Assembly (NCBI RefSeq): GCF_000828055.2
Contig: NZ_CP010523.2
Coordinates: 4,402,001-4,466,000, forward strand
Direction of reading: 5' to 3'
Length of the DNA stretch: 64,000 bases
From: Klebsiella variicola
Lineage (GTDB): Bacteria; Pseudomonadota; Gammaproteobacteria; Enterobacterales; Enterobacteriaceae
This document shows, one piece after another, positions 29,953 to 39,375 of the stretch (the stretch's first letter is position 1; each line of letters starts with the position of its first letter). The position numbers and the translations under genes are program-made. The notes beneath the pieces are model-generated. The model saw nothing but the letters and a program-made list of their open reading frames with translations. It was not told the DNA's origin and did not search any database.

Positions 29953-30834
29953 ATGGATCTGCGACGCTTTATCACCTTCAAAACGGTTGTCGAAGAAGGA
30001 TCCTTTCTGCGCGCCTCGCAGAAACTGTGCTGCACCCAGTCCACCGTAACCTTTCATATCCAGCAGCTTGAGCAGGAGCTTGCTATCCCGCTTTTTGAGA
30101 AAATTGGCCGACGGATGTGTCTCACCGCCGCCGGTAAAAATGTCCTGCCGCACGTCTACGATCTGACCAAAGTGATGGCGTCGATTCGCCAGGCGGCGCG
30201 CCAGGACGATGAACCCGGCGGCGAACTTCGCGTCGCCACTGGTGAAACCTTGCTGGCGTACAAAATGCCGCCGGTGCTGCAGCGTTTTAAGCAACGCGCC
30301 CCGAAGGTCCGCCTGTCACTGCAGTCGCTCAATTGCTACAGCATCCGTGATGCGCTGCTCGCTGACGAAGTCGACCTGGGGGTGTTTTACCGGGTTGGCA
30401 ACGATGATGCGCTCACCATGATGGAACTTGGCTCGCAGCCGCTGGCGCTGGTCGCGTCAGTCGATCAGGCGCCGGTCGACTTCCTGCGCCCGCGGCAGCA
30501 TATCCCATTGAGCTTTATCATCAACGAGCCCCAGTGCGTGTTCCGGCAGATTTTTGAAAGTACCCTGCGCCAGCGCGGCATTACCATGGAGAACACCATC
30601 GAACTGTGGAGTATTGAAAGCATCAAGCAGTGCGTGGCGGGCAATCTGGGGGTGAGTTTTCTGCCGCGCTTTGCGGTAGAGGAGGAACTCAAACGCGGGA
30701 CGCTGGTCGAGCTGCCGTTCAGCGAGACGCCGCTGACGATCCATGCGCTCTGCGCCCATCACGCCGGGAAAGCAATCAGTCCGGCGATGCGGGTATTCAT
30801 GCAGTGTATGCAGGAGGAACAAGAGGCGCGCTGA
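29953..30834 (+). CDS. LysR-family transcriptional regulator
   Basis: A 293-residue LysR-type regulator. The N-terminal helix-turn-helix covers residues 1-60 (GSFLRASQKLCCTQSTVTFHIQ region) and the co-inducer domain about 90-290. It is divergent from the EamB-like exporter and probably controls it. I do not recognise a named E. coli counterpart. AAGAGGAAAT precedes the ATG. The gene is followed by a hairpin that serves as terminator for the tRNA gene on the other strand. Confidence 0.88.
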   Translation: MDLRRFITFKTVVEEGSFLRASQKLCCTQSTVTFHIQQLEQELAIPLFEKIGRRMCLTAAGKNVLPHVYDLTKVMASIRQAARQDDEPGGELRVATGETLLAYKMPPVLQRFKQRAPKVRLSLQSLNCYSIRDALLADEVDLGVFYRVGNDDALTMMELGSQPLALVASVDQAPVDFLRPRQHIPLSFIINEPQCVFRQIFESTLRQRGITMENTIELWSIESIKQCVAGNLGVSFLPRFAVEEELKRGTLVELPFSETPLTIHALCAHHAGKAISPAMRVFMQCMQEEQEAR

Positions 30835-30855
30835 AATTCGGCGACGAAAACGACG

Positions 30856-30885
30856 AAAGCCTGAATCATTGCTGATTCAGGCTTT
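30856..30885 (-). terminator. Terminator of the tRNA-Asp gene
   Basis: A perfect 13-bp stem AAAGCCTGAATCA/TGATTCAGGCTTT with a four-base loop, just past the 3' end of the tRNA on the minus strand and followed by U-rich sequence. It also lies just after the LysR stop and may act on both strands. Confidence 0.85.
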
Positions 30886-30893
30886 CTGAATAG

Positions 30894-30970
30894 TGGCGGA
30901 ACGGACGGGACTCGAACCCGCGACCCCCTGCGTGACAGGCAGGTATTCTAACCGACTGAACTACCGCTCC
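30894..30970 (-). tRNA. aspV: tRNA-Asp (GTC)
   Basis: A 77-base tRNA with encoded CCA. The anticodon loop reads CTGTCAC (GTC), the T-arm GGTTCGAGTC is normal, and the acceptor stem is GGAGCGG/CCGTTCC with a G-U pair. It is identical to the tRNA-Asp at 40344-40420. The symbol follows E. coli synteny (next to dnaQ). Confidence 0.97.
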
Positions 30971-30999
30971 GCGTTGTTGTTCCGTTGGGAACGAGGCGA

Positions 31000-31028
31000 A
31001 TATTACGGATTCCCCTCTACCCCGTCAA
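31000..31028 (-). promoter_or_regulatory. Sigma-70 promoter of the tRNA-Asp gene
   Basis: On the minus strand TTGACG (31023-31028), 17 bases, then TAATAT (31000-31005), followed by a G+C-rich discriminator. A- and T-rich tracts lie upstream as in UP elements. This is typical of stable RNA promoters under stringent control. Confidence 0.9.
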
Positions 31029-31103
31029 CGCTTTTTCTACCGTTTTGAATCGTTTGCTGCAAAAATCGCCCAACCGCCTACTTTTAATCCATTTTAGTGG
31101 TTA

Positions 31104-31835
31104 TCAGGCACGCCACAGGCAGCTTCCGCCTTTCTTTTGTACCAGATCGAGGCGGGATTCATGGTTCACCAGTTCTTCATCAGAGGCATAAACTACCCGT
31201 AACTGGCTGGCGGCGCGGACGACGCGCTGAATGCCCATCTCTCCCGCCTGCTGCTGGCTTTCGCCTTCCATAGAGAACGCCATCGAAGTCTGGCCGCCGG
31301 TCATCATCAAATAGACATCGGCAAGGATCTGGGCATCGAGTAATGCCCCGTGCAGCGTACGCTTGCTGTTATCTATTTCGTAGCGCGAACATAACGCATC
31401 CAGACTGTTGCGCTTGCCGGGGAACATTTTCCGCGCCAGTGCCAGACTGTCGGTGATTTTACAAAAGGTCTCGGTTTTTCCAATGCCGCGGTTCAGCTTA
31501 CCGAACTCATAATCCATAAAGCCGATATCGAACGAGGCGTTATGGATCACCAGCTCCGCGCCGCGGATGTAATCCATAAACTCATCAGCCACATCGGCAA
31601 AGGTGGGTTTGTCCAGCAGGAACTCATCGGCGATCCCGTGCACGCCGAATGCTTCAGGATCCACCAGCCGATCGGGCTTCAGATAGACATGGAAATTGTT
31701 ACCGGTCAGGCGGCGGTTGATCACCTCCACGGCGCCGATCTCGATAATCTTGTGTCCTTCGTAGTGCGCCCCGATCTGGTTCATACCGGTGGTTTCGGTA
31801 TCGAGAACAATCTGGCGCGTAATTGCAGTGCTCAT
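31104..31835 (-). CDS. dnaQ: DNA polymerase III epsilon subunit (proofreading exonuclease)
   Basis: A 243-residue DEDDh 3'-5' exonuclease from the ATG at 31833-31835 ([10 protein letters not shown]), equal to E. coli. Catalytic residues are D12, E14, D103, H162 and D167. The glutamine-rich linker and C-terminal segment that binds DnaE are present ([12 protein letters not shown] region). DnaE, its partner in the polymerase core, is at the right end of this window. dnaQ and rnhA are divergent with only 64 bases between them, so their promoters overlap. Confidence 0.97.
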   Translation of the reverse strand: MSTAITRQIVLDTETTGMNQIGAHYEGHKIIEIGAVEVINRRLTGNNFHVYLKPDRLVDPEAFGVHGIADEFLLDKPTFADVADEFMDYIRGAELVIHNASFDIGFMDYEFGKLNRGIGKTETFCKITDSLALARKMFPGKRNSLDALCSRYEIDNSKRTLHGALLDAQILADVYLMMTGGQTSMAFSMEGESQQQAGEMGIQRVVRAASQLRVVYASDEELVNHESRLDLVQKKGGSCLWRA

Positions 31836-31899
31836 AGCGGTCATTTATGTCAGACTTATCGTTTACAAATCGATTTCAATTACAGGAAGTCTACCAGAG

Positions 31900-32367
31900 A
31901 TGCTCAAACAGGTAGAAATTTTCACCGACGGCTCTTGCCTGGGAAATCCAGGACCCGGCGGTTACGGCGCCATCATGCGCTACCGCCAGCACGAAAAAAC
32001 CTTTAGCGCCGGCTACCGTCTGACCACCAATAACCGCATGGAACTGATGGCGGCAATCGTCGCTCTCGAGGCGTTAAAAGAGCATTGTGAGGTGGTGCTC
32101 AGCACCGACAGCCAGTATGTCCGCCAGGGGATCACCCAGTGGATCCACAACTGGAAAAAGCGCGGCTGGAAAACGGCAGAGAAAAAACCGGTAAAGAATG
32201 TCGACCTCTGGCAGCGGCTGGATGCTGCGCTTGGCCAGCATAAGATCAAATGGGAGTGGGTGAAGGGCCACGCCGGCCATCCAGAAAACGAACGCTGCGA
32301 CGAGCTGGCCCGCGCGGCGGCCTCCCATCCCACTCAGGACGACATCGGCTACCAGCCGGAGAGCTAA
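31900..32367 (+). CDS. rnhA: Ribonuclease HI
   Basis: A 155-residue RNase H1 that cuts RNA in RNA-DNA hybrids. The ATG at 31900 gives [10 protein letters not shown] as in E. coli; a frame extending to 31789 overlaps the dnaQ start and is not needed. Active-site residues are D10, E48, D70, H124 and D134, and the basic protrusion is [11 protein letters not shown] (81-91). Its stop overlaps the convergent yafS by four bases. Confidence 0.97.
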   Translation: MLKQVEIFTDGSCLGNPGPGGYGAIMRYRQHEKTFSAGYRLTTNNRMELMAAIVALEALKEHCEVVLSTDSQYVRQGITQWIHNWKKRGWKTAEKKPVKNVDLWQRLDAALGQHKIKWEWVKGHAGHPENERCDELARAAASHPTQDDIGYQPES

Positions 32368-33086
32368 TTCTGCCCCTTGCGCCACTGCCGGGTGGCGCCG
32401 ACTGCCGGCCGCAGCTGGGTTTTCGCTTTACCGGATTTCATCGGATTGAGCGTCAGCGGAATGGTCCGTTTGCGGGCGACAATCAATTGCAAACAGCCCA
32501 GCGCTGGCAGATGGGTGCTCAGCAGTTTGCCGCCGTGGCGCGACCAGGGTAAAACCTGATAACGCCCATAGTGCAGCACTTCAAAGTTGAGTAGCGACAG
32601 CCAGTCCAGCTGGCGCATCAGCGTAAACATACGGCTATTATAAGGCGTACCGTTGCGCAGGAACGGCACCAGCTTACGCAACCCCATCAGGCTGACCGGA
32701 TTAAACCCGGTCAGGATCATCCAGCCATCATCGATCAGTACACGATCGGCTTCCCGCAGCAGACGATGCGGATCGCTACACCACGGCAGGGTGTGCGCCA
32801 GCAGGCACGCGTCGACGGACTTTTCGGCAAAGGGTAAATGCAGCGGATCGGCCCGAACCTGCATCGGATTTCCTGCCAGCGAGACATTGACCTGGTGCGA
32901 GATGGCGCAAGCTTCAGTATTGATTTCCGCGCTCAGATTGCCAATCTTAAGCAGATGAAAGCCATATAATTTAGCCAGCCACGGTTTCATCTGCTGCTCC
33001 AGCGTTTCGCGATAGTATTCGCCCCACGGCATACTGGACCAATGCTCAGGCGCTGTCACTGTGTGAGGTATCCTTGCCGGCTTCAT
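32364..33086 (-). CDS. yafS: Predicted SAM-dependent methyltransferase YafS
   Basis: A 240-residue protein from the second Met ([10 protein letters not shown]), matching E. coli YafS. The class I methyltransferase fold is recognisable from [13 protein letters not shown] (motif I region, degenerate) and [19 protein letters not shown] (motif IV, about 84-102). No substrate is known. It is divergent from gloB with 32 bases between and convergent with rnhA. Confidence 0.9.
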   Translation of the reverse strand: MKPARIPHTVTAPEHWSSMPWGEYYRETLEQQMKPWLAKLYGFHLLKIGNLSAEINTEACAISHQVNVSLAGNPMQVRADPLHLPFAEKSVDACLLAHTLPWCSDPHRLLREADRVLIDDGWMILTGFNPVSLMGLRKLVPFLRNGTPYNSRMFTLMRQLDWLSLLNFEVLHYGRYQVLPWSRHGGKLLSTHLPALGCLQLIVARKRTIPLTLNPMKSGKAKTQLRPAVGATRQWRKGQN

Positions 33087-33118
33087 TGCCACCTTCCGCT
33101 ACGCTTTAGAGGTAATTT

Positions 33119-33874
33119 ATGAATCTTATCAGTATTCCCGCGTTTCAGGACAACTACATCTGGGTTCTCAGTGAGAATAACGGCCGCTGCATCATCGTTG
33201 ACCCAGGCGAAGCCGCGCCGGTTCTGGCGGCCATTGAGGAAAACCAATGGCAGCCCGAAGCCATTTTACTAACCCATCACCATCAGGATCACGTCGGTGG
33301 CGTAAAACAATTACGTGAAAAATTCCCTTCTATAGTGGTTTACGGGCCGGCGGAAACCCAGGATAAGGGAGTCACTCAGGTGGTAGGCGATGGCGATCGG
33401 CTGTCAATTCTCGGGCACGATTTTTCCATTTTCTCTACGCCAGGTCACACATTAGGACATATCTGTTACTACAGCGAACCTTATCTGTTCTGTGGCGACA
33501 CAATGTTCTCCGGCGGCTGCGGAAGGCTCTTCGAAGGTACTGCAGAGCAGATGTATCAATCATTTATGAAAATTAACGCCCTTCCTGAAGAAACCCTCAT
33601 ATGTTGCGCACATGAATATACGTTAGCGAATATGAAGTTTGCATTGAGTATCCTGCCAGATGATAGGGACATAAACGATTACTATCATAAAGTTAATGAG
33701 TTACGTGCAAAAAAACAAAAAACACTACCCGTAACTCTGAAAAATGAGCGTCGTATAAATTTATTTTTACGCGTAAATGATATTGATTTAATTGATAAAA
33801 TTAACCAAGAAACAAATTTGCAACACTCTGTGGCGCGATTTGCATGGTTAAGGTCAAAGAAAGACGACTTCTGA
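33119..33874 (+). CDS. gloB: Hydroxyacylglutathione hydrolase (glyoxalase II)
   Basis: A 251-residue metallo-beta-lactamase-fold enzyme that releases D-lactate and glutathione from S-lactoylglutathione, the second step of methylglyoxal detoxification. Metal ligands are H53, H55, D57, H58 (THHHQDH), H110, D127 and H165. The C-terminal helical domain with the glutathione-binding KNERRIN segment is complete. The 3' third of the gene is visibly rich in A and T compared with its neighbours, although the protein reads normally. Confidence 0.96.
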   Translation: MNLISIPAFQDNYIWVLSENNGRCIIVDPGEAAPVLAAIEENQWQPEAILLTHHHQDHVGGVKQLREKFPSIVVYGPAETQDKGVTQVVGDGDRLSILGHDFSIFSTPGHTLGHICYYSEPYLFCGDTMFSGGCGRLFEGTAEQMYQSFMKINALPEETLICCAHEYTLANMKFALSILPDDRDINDYYHKVNELRAKKQKTLPVTLKNERRINLFLRVNDIDLIDKINQETNLQHSVARFAWLRSKKDDF

Positions 33875-33945
33875 TATTTAATTCTTGTCATCGGCCAACT
33901 TCGCCGTTATCCTTGGTCGTCTTTTAAGCAACTATTGACACACAC

Positions 33946-35313
33946 ATGAAGGCACGAGCGATATTACTCGCCTCTGTCCTGCTGGTGGGGTGCCAGGCGT
34001 CTAAGCACGATGGCACCGTCGAACAGCGAGCACAGAGCCTTTCTGCGGCTGGTCAAGGGGAAGCAGGTAAGTTCACAAGTCAAGCGCGCTGGTTAGATGA
34101 TGGAACCTTCTACGCGCAAGACCAGGATCTGTGGACTTCCATAGGCGACGAGCTAAAGATGGGAATACCGGATAATCCCCGGATTCGCGAACAGAAACAG
34201 AAGTACTTAAGAAATAAGAGCTATCTCCACGATGTAACTTTACGGGCAGAGCCGTATATGTACTGGATAGCCGGGCAGGTTAAGAAACGTAACATGCCAA
34301 TGGAACTGGTATTACTACCCATAGTGGAGAGCGCTTTTGACCCACACGCGACGTCTGGCGCCAATGCCGCAGGCATTTGGCAGATCATTCCGAGCACAGG
34401 GCGCAATTATGGTTTAAAACAGACCCGCAGTTACGATGCGCGTCGTGACGTCGTCGCATCTACTACCGCGGCGCTGGACATGATGCAACGTCTGAACAAA
34501 ATGTTCGACGGCGACTGGTTATTAACGGTCGCAGCCTATAACAGCGGCGAAGGTCGGGTCATGAAAGCAGTAAAAGCGAACCGTTCGCGTGGTAAACCCA
34601 CCGATTTCTGGTCGCTGTCTCTGCCGCATGAAACGAAAATCTACGTACCGAAAATGCTGGCGTTGAGCGACATTCTCAAAAACAGCAAGCGTTACGGCGT
34701 AAAGCTGCCTACGGCCGATGAAAGCCGTGCGCTGGCGCGCGTTCGCCTCGACAGCCCGGTTGATATTTCTCAGCTCGCGGACATGGCAGGAATGCCGGTC
34801 AGCAAACTGAAAACCTTCAACGCTGGCGTAAAGGGGTCAACGCTGGGCGCGAGTGGGCCAAAGTACGTCATGGTGCCGCAGAAGCACGCCGCTCAGCTGC
34901 GTGAATCGCTGGCCTCTGGCGACATTGCCGCCGTGCAGCCAACGCAGCTCGCGGACAATACGCCGCTGACCAGCCGTAGCTATAAGGTACGCTCTGGCGA
35001 CACGATTTCCGGGATTGCTTCGCGTCTCGGCGTCACGACCCGGGATTTGCAGCAGTGGAACAATCTGCGCGGTTCAGGGTTAAAAGTCGGGCAGAGTCTG
35101 GTTGTCGGCGCAGGTAGCAGCGCACAGCGCCTGGCGAACAACAGCGATAGCATCACCTATCGTGTTCGCAAAGGTGATTCGCTGTCGAGCATCGCCAAGC
35201 GTCACGGTGTTAATATTCGCGACGTGATGCGCTGGAACAGCGATACCGACAATCTGCGGCCTGGCGATCAGCTAACGCTGTTTGTGAAAAACAGCGATCG
35301 ACCAGAGTCCTGA
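33946..35313 (+). CDS. mltD: Membrane-bound lytic murein transglycosylase D
   Basis: A 455-residue outer-membrane lipoprotein: signal peptide with lipobox LLVGC (C16). The SLT-family catalytic domain spans about 95-250 with catalytic Glu E128 (LPIVESAFDP) and AAGIWQI. Two LysM peptidoglycan-binding repeats begin near residues 346 and 404 (YKVRSGDT and YRVRKGDS). It cleaves glycan strands with formation of 1,6-anhydro-muropeptides. It starts 71 bases after gloB and ends at a strong terminator. Confidence 0.97.
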   Translation: MKARAILLASVLLVGCQASKHDGTVEQRAQSLSAAGQGEAGKFTSQARWLDDGTFYAQDQDLWTSIGDELKMGIPDNPRIREQKQKYLRNKSYLHDVTLRAEPYMYWIAGQVKKRNMPMELVLLPIVESAFDPHATSGANAAGIWQIIPSTGRNYGLKQTRSYDARRDVVASTTAALDMMQRLNKMFDGDWLLTVAAYNSGEGRVMKAVKANRSRGKPTDFWSLSLPHETKIYVPKMLALSDILKNSKRYGVKLPTADESRALARVRLDSPVDISQLADMAGMPVSKLKTFNAGVKGSTLGASGPKYVMVPQKHAAQLRESLASGDIAAVQPTQLADNTPLTSRSYKVRSGDTISGIASRLGVTTRDLQQWNNLRGSGLKVGQSLVVGAGSSAQRLANNSDSITYRVRKGDSLSSIAKRHGVNIRDVMRWNSDTDNLRPGDQLTLFVKNSDRPES

Positions 35314-35330
35314 TACGTCAGGGTTCGATA

Positions 35331-35362
35331 AAAAGGCACCGACTTCCCCCGGTGCCTTTTTT
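35331..35362. terminator. Bidirectional terminator between mltD and yafE
   Basis: AAAAGGCACC ... GGTGCCTTTTTT: a 6-bp G+C stem with a 10-base loop, A-run on the left and T-run on the right, so it can serve mltD and the convergent yafE. Confidence 0.9.
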
Positions 35363-35372
35363 GTTGCCCGTA

Positions 35373-36143
35373 TTAAACCGCTTTATGCGCTTCGAACAGG
35401 ATGGTATCGCTGGTAAACGACCCGTCCTGCTGTAATTCGAAGTAGGCTTTGACCTCCGCCGAAGCGCTCTGCTGATATAAGCGAATCGCTTCTACCAGCG
35501 CCTCTGGGGTGCGCATCCGCGCCACCCATGAGCTGAACTCCAGCGGCAGGCGATCGGTCGATAAATGATTAATCACCAGGCCTGCGTCATTGGCCAGCGC
35601 CAGCCACTCGCCGCTGGAATAATTACGCACGTGCGAGGTATCGCGCAGCGCTTCCACGGTCTGCAACCAGACATCACGTACCGGATGACCCGGCGACATC
35701 ACGTCCATTATGATCATCACCCCGCCCGGCTTGAGAACACGTTTCACCTCACGCAGCGCCTGGCCGACATCATGCCAGTGGTGCGCGGAGTAGCGGCTAA
35801 TCACCACATCAAAGCTGGCATCAGCGAACGGCAGCGTTTCAGCATATCCCTGCTGGGTCACGATATTGCTAAAGCCTTTCTCTTTTGCCGCCGCGGTAAC
35901 CACTTCCAGCATCTGGCTTGATAAATCATAGGCGGTCACCTCGGCAACCTGTCCCGCCGCGGTAAAGCTGGCGTGCCCTGCCCCGCAGCCCATATCCAGC
36001 ACTTTCGCCTGAGGGAAATCGGCCAGCCGTTCAGCCAGCCGCTGCAGATCGCGCCCGGAGGCGTGCACGGCGCTGGTCAAATAGGCGCTGGCCTGGGAGC
36101 CGAACTGCTTTTCGACGTTGTCATGGTGAGAGCGTGTTGTCAT
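35373..36143 (-). CDS. yafE: SAM-dependent methyltransferase YafE
   Basis: A 256-residue class I methyltransferase of the UbiE/MenG-like group. Motif I is VLDMGCGAGHA (48-58), with AYDLSSQML as the acidic strand and LKPGGVMIIMDV as motif VI. It is homologous to E. coli YafE over the full length. The substrate is unknown. It is a single gene convergent with mltD. Confidence 0.9.
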   Translation of the reverse strand: MTTRSHHDNVEKQFGSQASAYLTSAVHASGRDLQRLAERLADFPQAKVLDMGCGAGHASFTAAGQVAEVTAYDLSSQMLEVVTAAAKEKGFSNIVTQQGYAETLPFADASFDVVISRYSAHHWHDVGQALREVKRVLKPGGVMIIMDVMSPGHPVRDVWLQTVEALRDTSHVRNYSSGEWLALANDAGLVINHLSTDRLPLEFSSWVARMRTPEALVEAIRLYQQSASAEVKAYFELQQDGSFTSDTILFEAHKAV

Positions 36144-36230
36144 TGTGTTGTCCTTCGGTTGTGTGAGTAATTTAGGGCAGCATCGTGCTGAACGCAGACC
36201 TGCCCGATGGCAGGCCTGACATACCTTAAA

Positions 36231-37037
36231 TTAATCAGGCTTGCCGGGACTGAATTCGACTAGTAGCGGGTTGTGATCGGAGGCGCGGGTCACCAGCACG
36301 GTAGCATCGTGCACGCTTAACCCACGATAGAACACAAAATCGAGCGGACGACCAAACGCACGGCGGCGCTGATCGTCAGAGAAACGAACTTCGCGTAACG
36401 ACATCTCACGCGCAAAGCGGTACAGCGCGTTCATTCGCGGCCGGCTCCATGCATTGAAATCCCCGGCCATGATCACCGGCCCGCTGTGATGAGCGATCTG
36501 ATCGCCGATCGGCAGCAACTGCTTGCTGTAGACATCGACGCCAAGGCTAAAGTTGACCGCATGGATGTTGACCACCATCAGCAGCCGCGCATCGGGCAGC
36601 GGATAAACGGTCACTAAGGCCGATTTCGGCAATCGCAAAATAGGCTCGCGCTCGCGCAGCGGACAGCAATAGATGGGGTGAGCGGAGGCCAGCGTCATCA
36701 CGCCGGAAGGATGCTGCGGCAATACCAGCGCCGGTACCTGATCGGCGGCCAGATAGTTTGAAGTCGCGAACCTGACCAGTTCTGGGGTAGTTTGCGCCTC
36801 CTGCAACAGGACCAAATGCGCATCTTTGCCGAAATTTTTGAGGACCGACTGCCACTCTGCGCGCTGCTGCTTGAAGATATTCCATACCAGCACGCGGATC
36901 TTTTCATCGCTGCTTAACGGCGTGCCGGCAGGATAAACCGGACTGACGCCCGCAAACGCCCCCGGAGGCAATATCCTCTCCGCAGGTTGTCCGGCGACGT
37001 AGCGCATGGCATAGGTATTCTTTCGCAATTTGGGCAT
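36231..37037 (-). CDS. yafD: Endonuclease/exonuclease/phosphatase-family protein YafD
   Basis: A 268-residue protein from the ATG at 37035-37037. EEP-fold motifs are visible: VWNIFKQ and LLQEAQT (metal-binding Glu) near 53-78, NIHAVNF (His), AGDFNAW (Asp/Asn) and the final SDHNPLL (Asp-His). The family includes nucleases and lipid or inositol phosphatases. The biochemical role of YafD is not established. It lies 88 bases from yafE on the same strand. Confidence 0.88.
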   Translation of the reverse strand: MPKLRKNTYAMRYVAGQPAERILPPGAFAGVSPVYPAGTPLSSDEKIRVLVWNIFKQQRAEWQSVLKNFGKDAHLVLLQEAQTTPELVRFATSNYLAADQVPALVLPQHPSGVMTLASAHPIYCCPLREREPILRLPKSALVTVYPLPDARLLMVVNIHAVNFSLGVDVYSKQLLPIGDQIAHHSGPVIMAGDFNAWSRPRMNALYRFAREMSLREVRFSDDQRRRAFGRPLDFVFYRGLSVHDATVLVTRASDHNPLLVEFSPGKPD

Positions 37038-37129
37038 CAATCCTCAATAACAGAAACCAGCCCAACAACGACTGGTTCTTCTGTTATAGGGATTTTCCCA
37101 TCCACTTTCAATGCAATTTGCGATAAACC

Positions 37130-38320
37130 CTAGCCTTCGAGAGAAACCGCTGTCGAACGGCGCGGCGATTTATCTAAACGACCGCTCAGCATCACCAACA
37201 GCAGGGCGACCAGCACAATCACCGCACCAATCCACGGCGTCTGCGCCAGACCATACCGTTCAACCGTCTGCCCGCCGACGATGGACCCCAGCGCAATACC
37301 AATATTGAAGGCGGCAATATTCAGGCCGGAAGCGACGTCGACGGCGCCAGGCGTATACTGTTCGGCTTTTTGCACCACGTATACCTGCAGACCCGGCACG
37401 TTGCCGAAGGCGAAAATACCCATTACCAGCACCGTTGCCAGCGCAGCATAGTGGATGCTGGCGGTCAACTGGAAGACCAGCAGCAGCACAACCAGCGCGG
37501 CGAAGATAAACTTCAGCGCGGAGACGGCGCCATGCTTATCGGCCAGTTTGCCTCCCCACACATTGCCAATAGCGACCGAGACACCGTAGCCCAACAGGAT
37601 CCAGCTAACCGCAGACGGACTGAAACCGGCCAGCTCCTGCATCATCGGAGCAAGAAAAGTAAAGGCGGTAAATACGCCGCCATAGCCCAGCGCGGTAATG
37701 GCGTAGATCATCAGCAGGCGAGGATGAGTTAAGACTTTCATCTGATCGCGCAGGCTGGCGCTGGCGCGGCCCGGAATATTATTCGGTACCAGAAGCAGAC
37801 TGCTGATAAGCGCAATCACGCCCAGAATCGATACCGCGAGGAACGTTTCCCGCCAGCCAAAATGCTGACCGATGAAAGTCCCGAACGGCACCCCGGTGAC
37901 CAGCGCGACCGTCAGGCCGCCGAACATAATAGCGATAGCTGAGGCGGCTTTCTCTTTTGCCACCAGGCTGGTGGCGATTGTCGAGCCAATAGAGAAGAAC
38001 ACGCCGTGTGCCAGACCGGTCAGCAATCGCGCCAGGATCAGCGTTTCATAGCCCGGGGCCTGCCAGGCCAGCACATTACCCGCCGTAAACAGGACCATCA
38101 ACGCCAGCAGCAGCTGTTTACGCGGCATACGCCCCGTTAACGCCGTCAGCACCGGAGCGCCAATCGCCACGCCCAGCGCGTAGATAGAGACCAGCAGTCC
38201 CGCCGAAGGCAGAGAGATAGAGAGTTGTTGCGCGATAGTCGGGACCAGGCCGACAATCACAAATTCAGTGGTGCCAATCGCGAAGGCACCGATAGTTAAG
38301 GCAAATAGCGCCAGTGGCAT
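37130..38320 (-). CDS. MFS transporter, DHA1 (drug:H+ antiporter) type
   Basis: A 396-residue, 12-helix major facilitator protein. The start LTIGAFAIGTTEFVIVGLVPTIA-type sequence places it with the sugar-efflux/AraJ/YdhP branch, and a TGRMPRKQ loop lies between helices 2 and 3. The substrate cannot be named. It is divergent from the LysR gene yafC with 104 bases between, which suggests that yafC controls it. I do not see an E. coli counterpart at this place. Confidence 0.88.
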   Translation of the reverse strand: MPLALFALTIGAFAIGTTEFVIVGLVPTIAQQLSISLPSAGLLVSIYALGVAIGAPVLTALTGRMPRKQLLLALMVLFTAGNVLAWQAPGYETLILARLLTGLAHGVFFSIGSTIATSLVAKEKAASAIAIMFGGLTVALVTGVPFGTFIGQHFGWRETFLAVSILGVIALISSLLLVPNNIPGRASASLRDQMKVLTHPRLLMIYAITALGYGGVFTAFTFLAPMMQELAGFSPSAVSWILLGYGVSVAIGNVWGGKLADKHGAVSALKFIFAALVVLLLVFQLTASIHYAALATVLVMGIFAFGNVPGLQVYVVQKAEQYTPGAVDVASGLNIAAFNIGIALGSIVGGQTVERYGLAQTPWIGAVIVLVALLLVMLSGRLDKSPRRSTAVSLEG

Positions 38321-38424
38321 AATTTACTCCGTAGCATCAGGATTAAGATGACACGTAGTATGAAGGGTTGTATAAATAACAAAAACTATCAAAGTATCAA
38401 TAGAATTTTGCTACAGGTGCAATA

Positions 38425-39330
38425 ATGAGAGCCACATCAGAGGAGATCGCCATCTTTGTGGCGGTGGTGGAAAGCGGAAGTTTCAGCCGGGCGGCCGAGC
38501 AGCTCGGACAGGCCAACTCTGCCGTCAGCCGGGCGGTCAAGAAGCTGGAATCAAAGCTAGGCGTAAGCCTGCTCAATCGGACCACCCGCCAGCTCAGTCT
38601 GACGGAGGAAGGCGAGCGCTATTTTCGCCGGATGCAGGTGGTCTTGCAGGAAATGGCGGCAGCAGAGAATGACCTGCTGGAAACGCGCACAACGCCGCGG
38701 GGCCTGCTGCGGGTGGATGCCGCGACGCCGGTGATGCTGCATTTTCTCATGCCGCTGGTGAAGCCATTTCGCGAGCGCTACCCGGAAATGACGCTGTCGC
38801 TCGTCTCTTCAGAGACGTTTATTAACCTGATTGAACGAAAAGTGGATGTGGCCATTCGGGCCGGGACCTTAACGGATTCCAGCCTGCGCGCCCGACCGCT
38901 ATTTACCAGCTATCGTAAGATCGTCGCCTCGCCAGACTATGTCGCGCGCTACGGTATGCCGCAGCATCCGTCAGATCTGAAACAGCATCACTGCCTCGGG
39001 TTCACCGAGCCGGTATCGCTGAATACCTGGCCTGTCTCCTGTTGCGATGGTCAGCTGTTAGAGATCGAATCGGCGGTGTCCTCCAATAGCGGCGAAACGC
39101 TCAAGCAGCTGTGCCTGACCGGTAACGGCATAGCCTGTTTGTCGGATTATATGGTGGATAAAGAGATTGGCCGTGGGGAGTTTGTGGAGTTACTTGCCGA
39201 CAAACGCTTGCCGGTGGAGATGCCATTCAGTGCGGTGTACTACAGCGACCGGGCGGTCAGCACGCGCATCAGGGCATTTATTGACTTTCTAAGTGAGCAC
39301 GTCAAACAGCTCCCGAAGGAGCTGTCGTAA
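38425..39330 (+). CDS. yafC: LysR-family transcriptional regulator YafC
   Basis: A 301-residue LysR regulator of the CrgA/DsdC-like subgroup, close to E. coli YafC along its length. The helix-turn-helix lies in residues 4-62 ([20 protein letters not shown] region), and the effector domain starts near 90. Its target is unknown; the divergent MFS pump is the likely one. A hairpin CAGCTCC/GGAGCTG lies at the very end of the gene (39307-39324) and might help termination. Confidence 0.92.
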   Translation: MRATSEEIAIFVAVVESGSFSRAAEQLGQANSAVSRAVKKLESKLGVSLLNRTTRQLSLTEEGERYFRRMQVVLQEMAAAENDLLETRTTPRGLLRVDAATPVMLHFLMPLVKPFRERYPEMTLSLVSSETFINLIERKVDVAIRAGTLTDSSLRARPLFTSYRKIVASPDYVARYGMPQHPSDLKQHHCLGFTEPVSLNTWPVSCCDGQLLEIESAVSSNSGETLKQLCLTGNGIACLSDYMVDKEIGRGEFVELLADKRLPVEMPFSAVYYSDRAVSTRIRAFIDFLSEHVKQLPKELS

Positions 39331-39375
39331 TATCGTCTCAGACGGCAGTGCGAACGGCATGCCGAAAGCGGGAGA

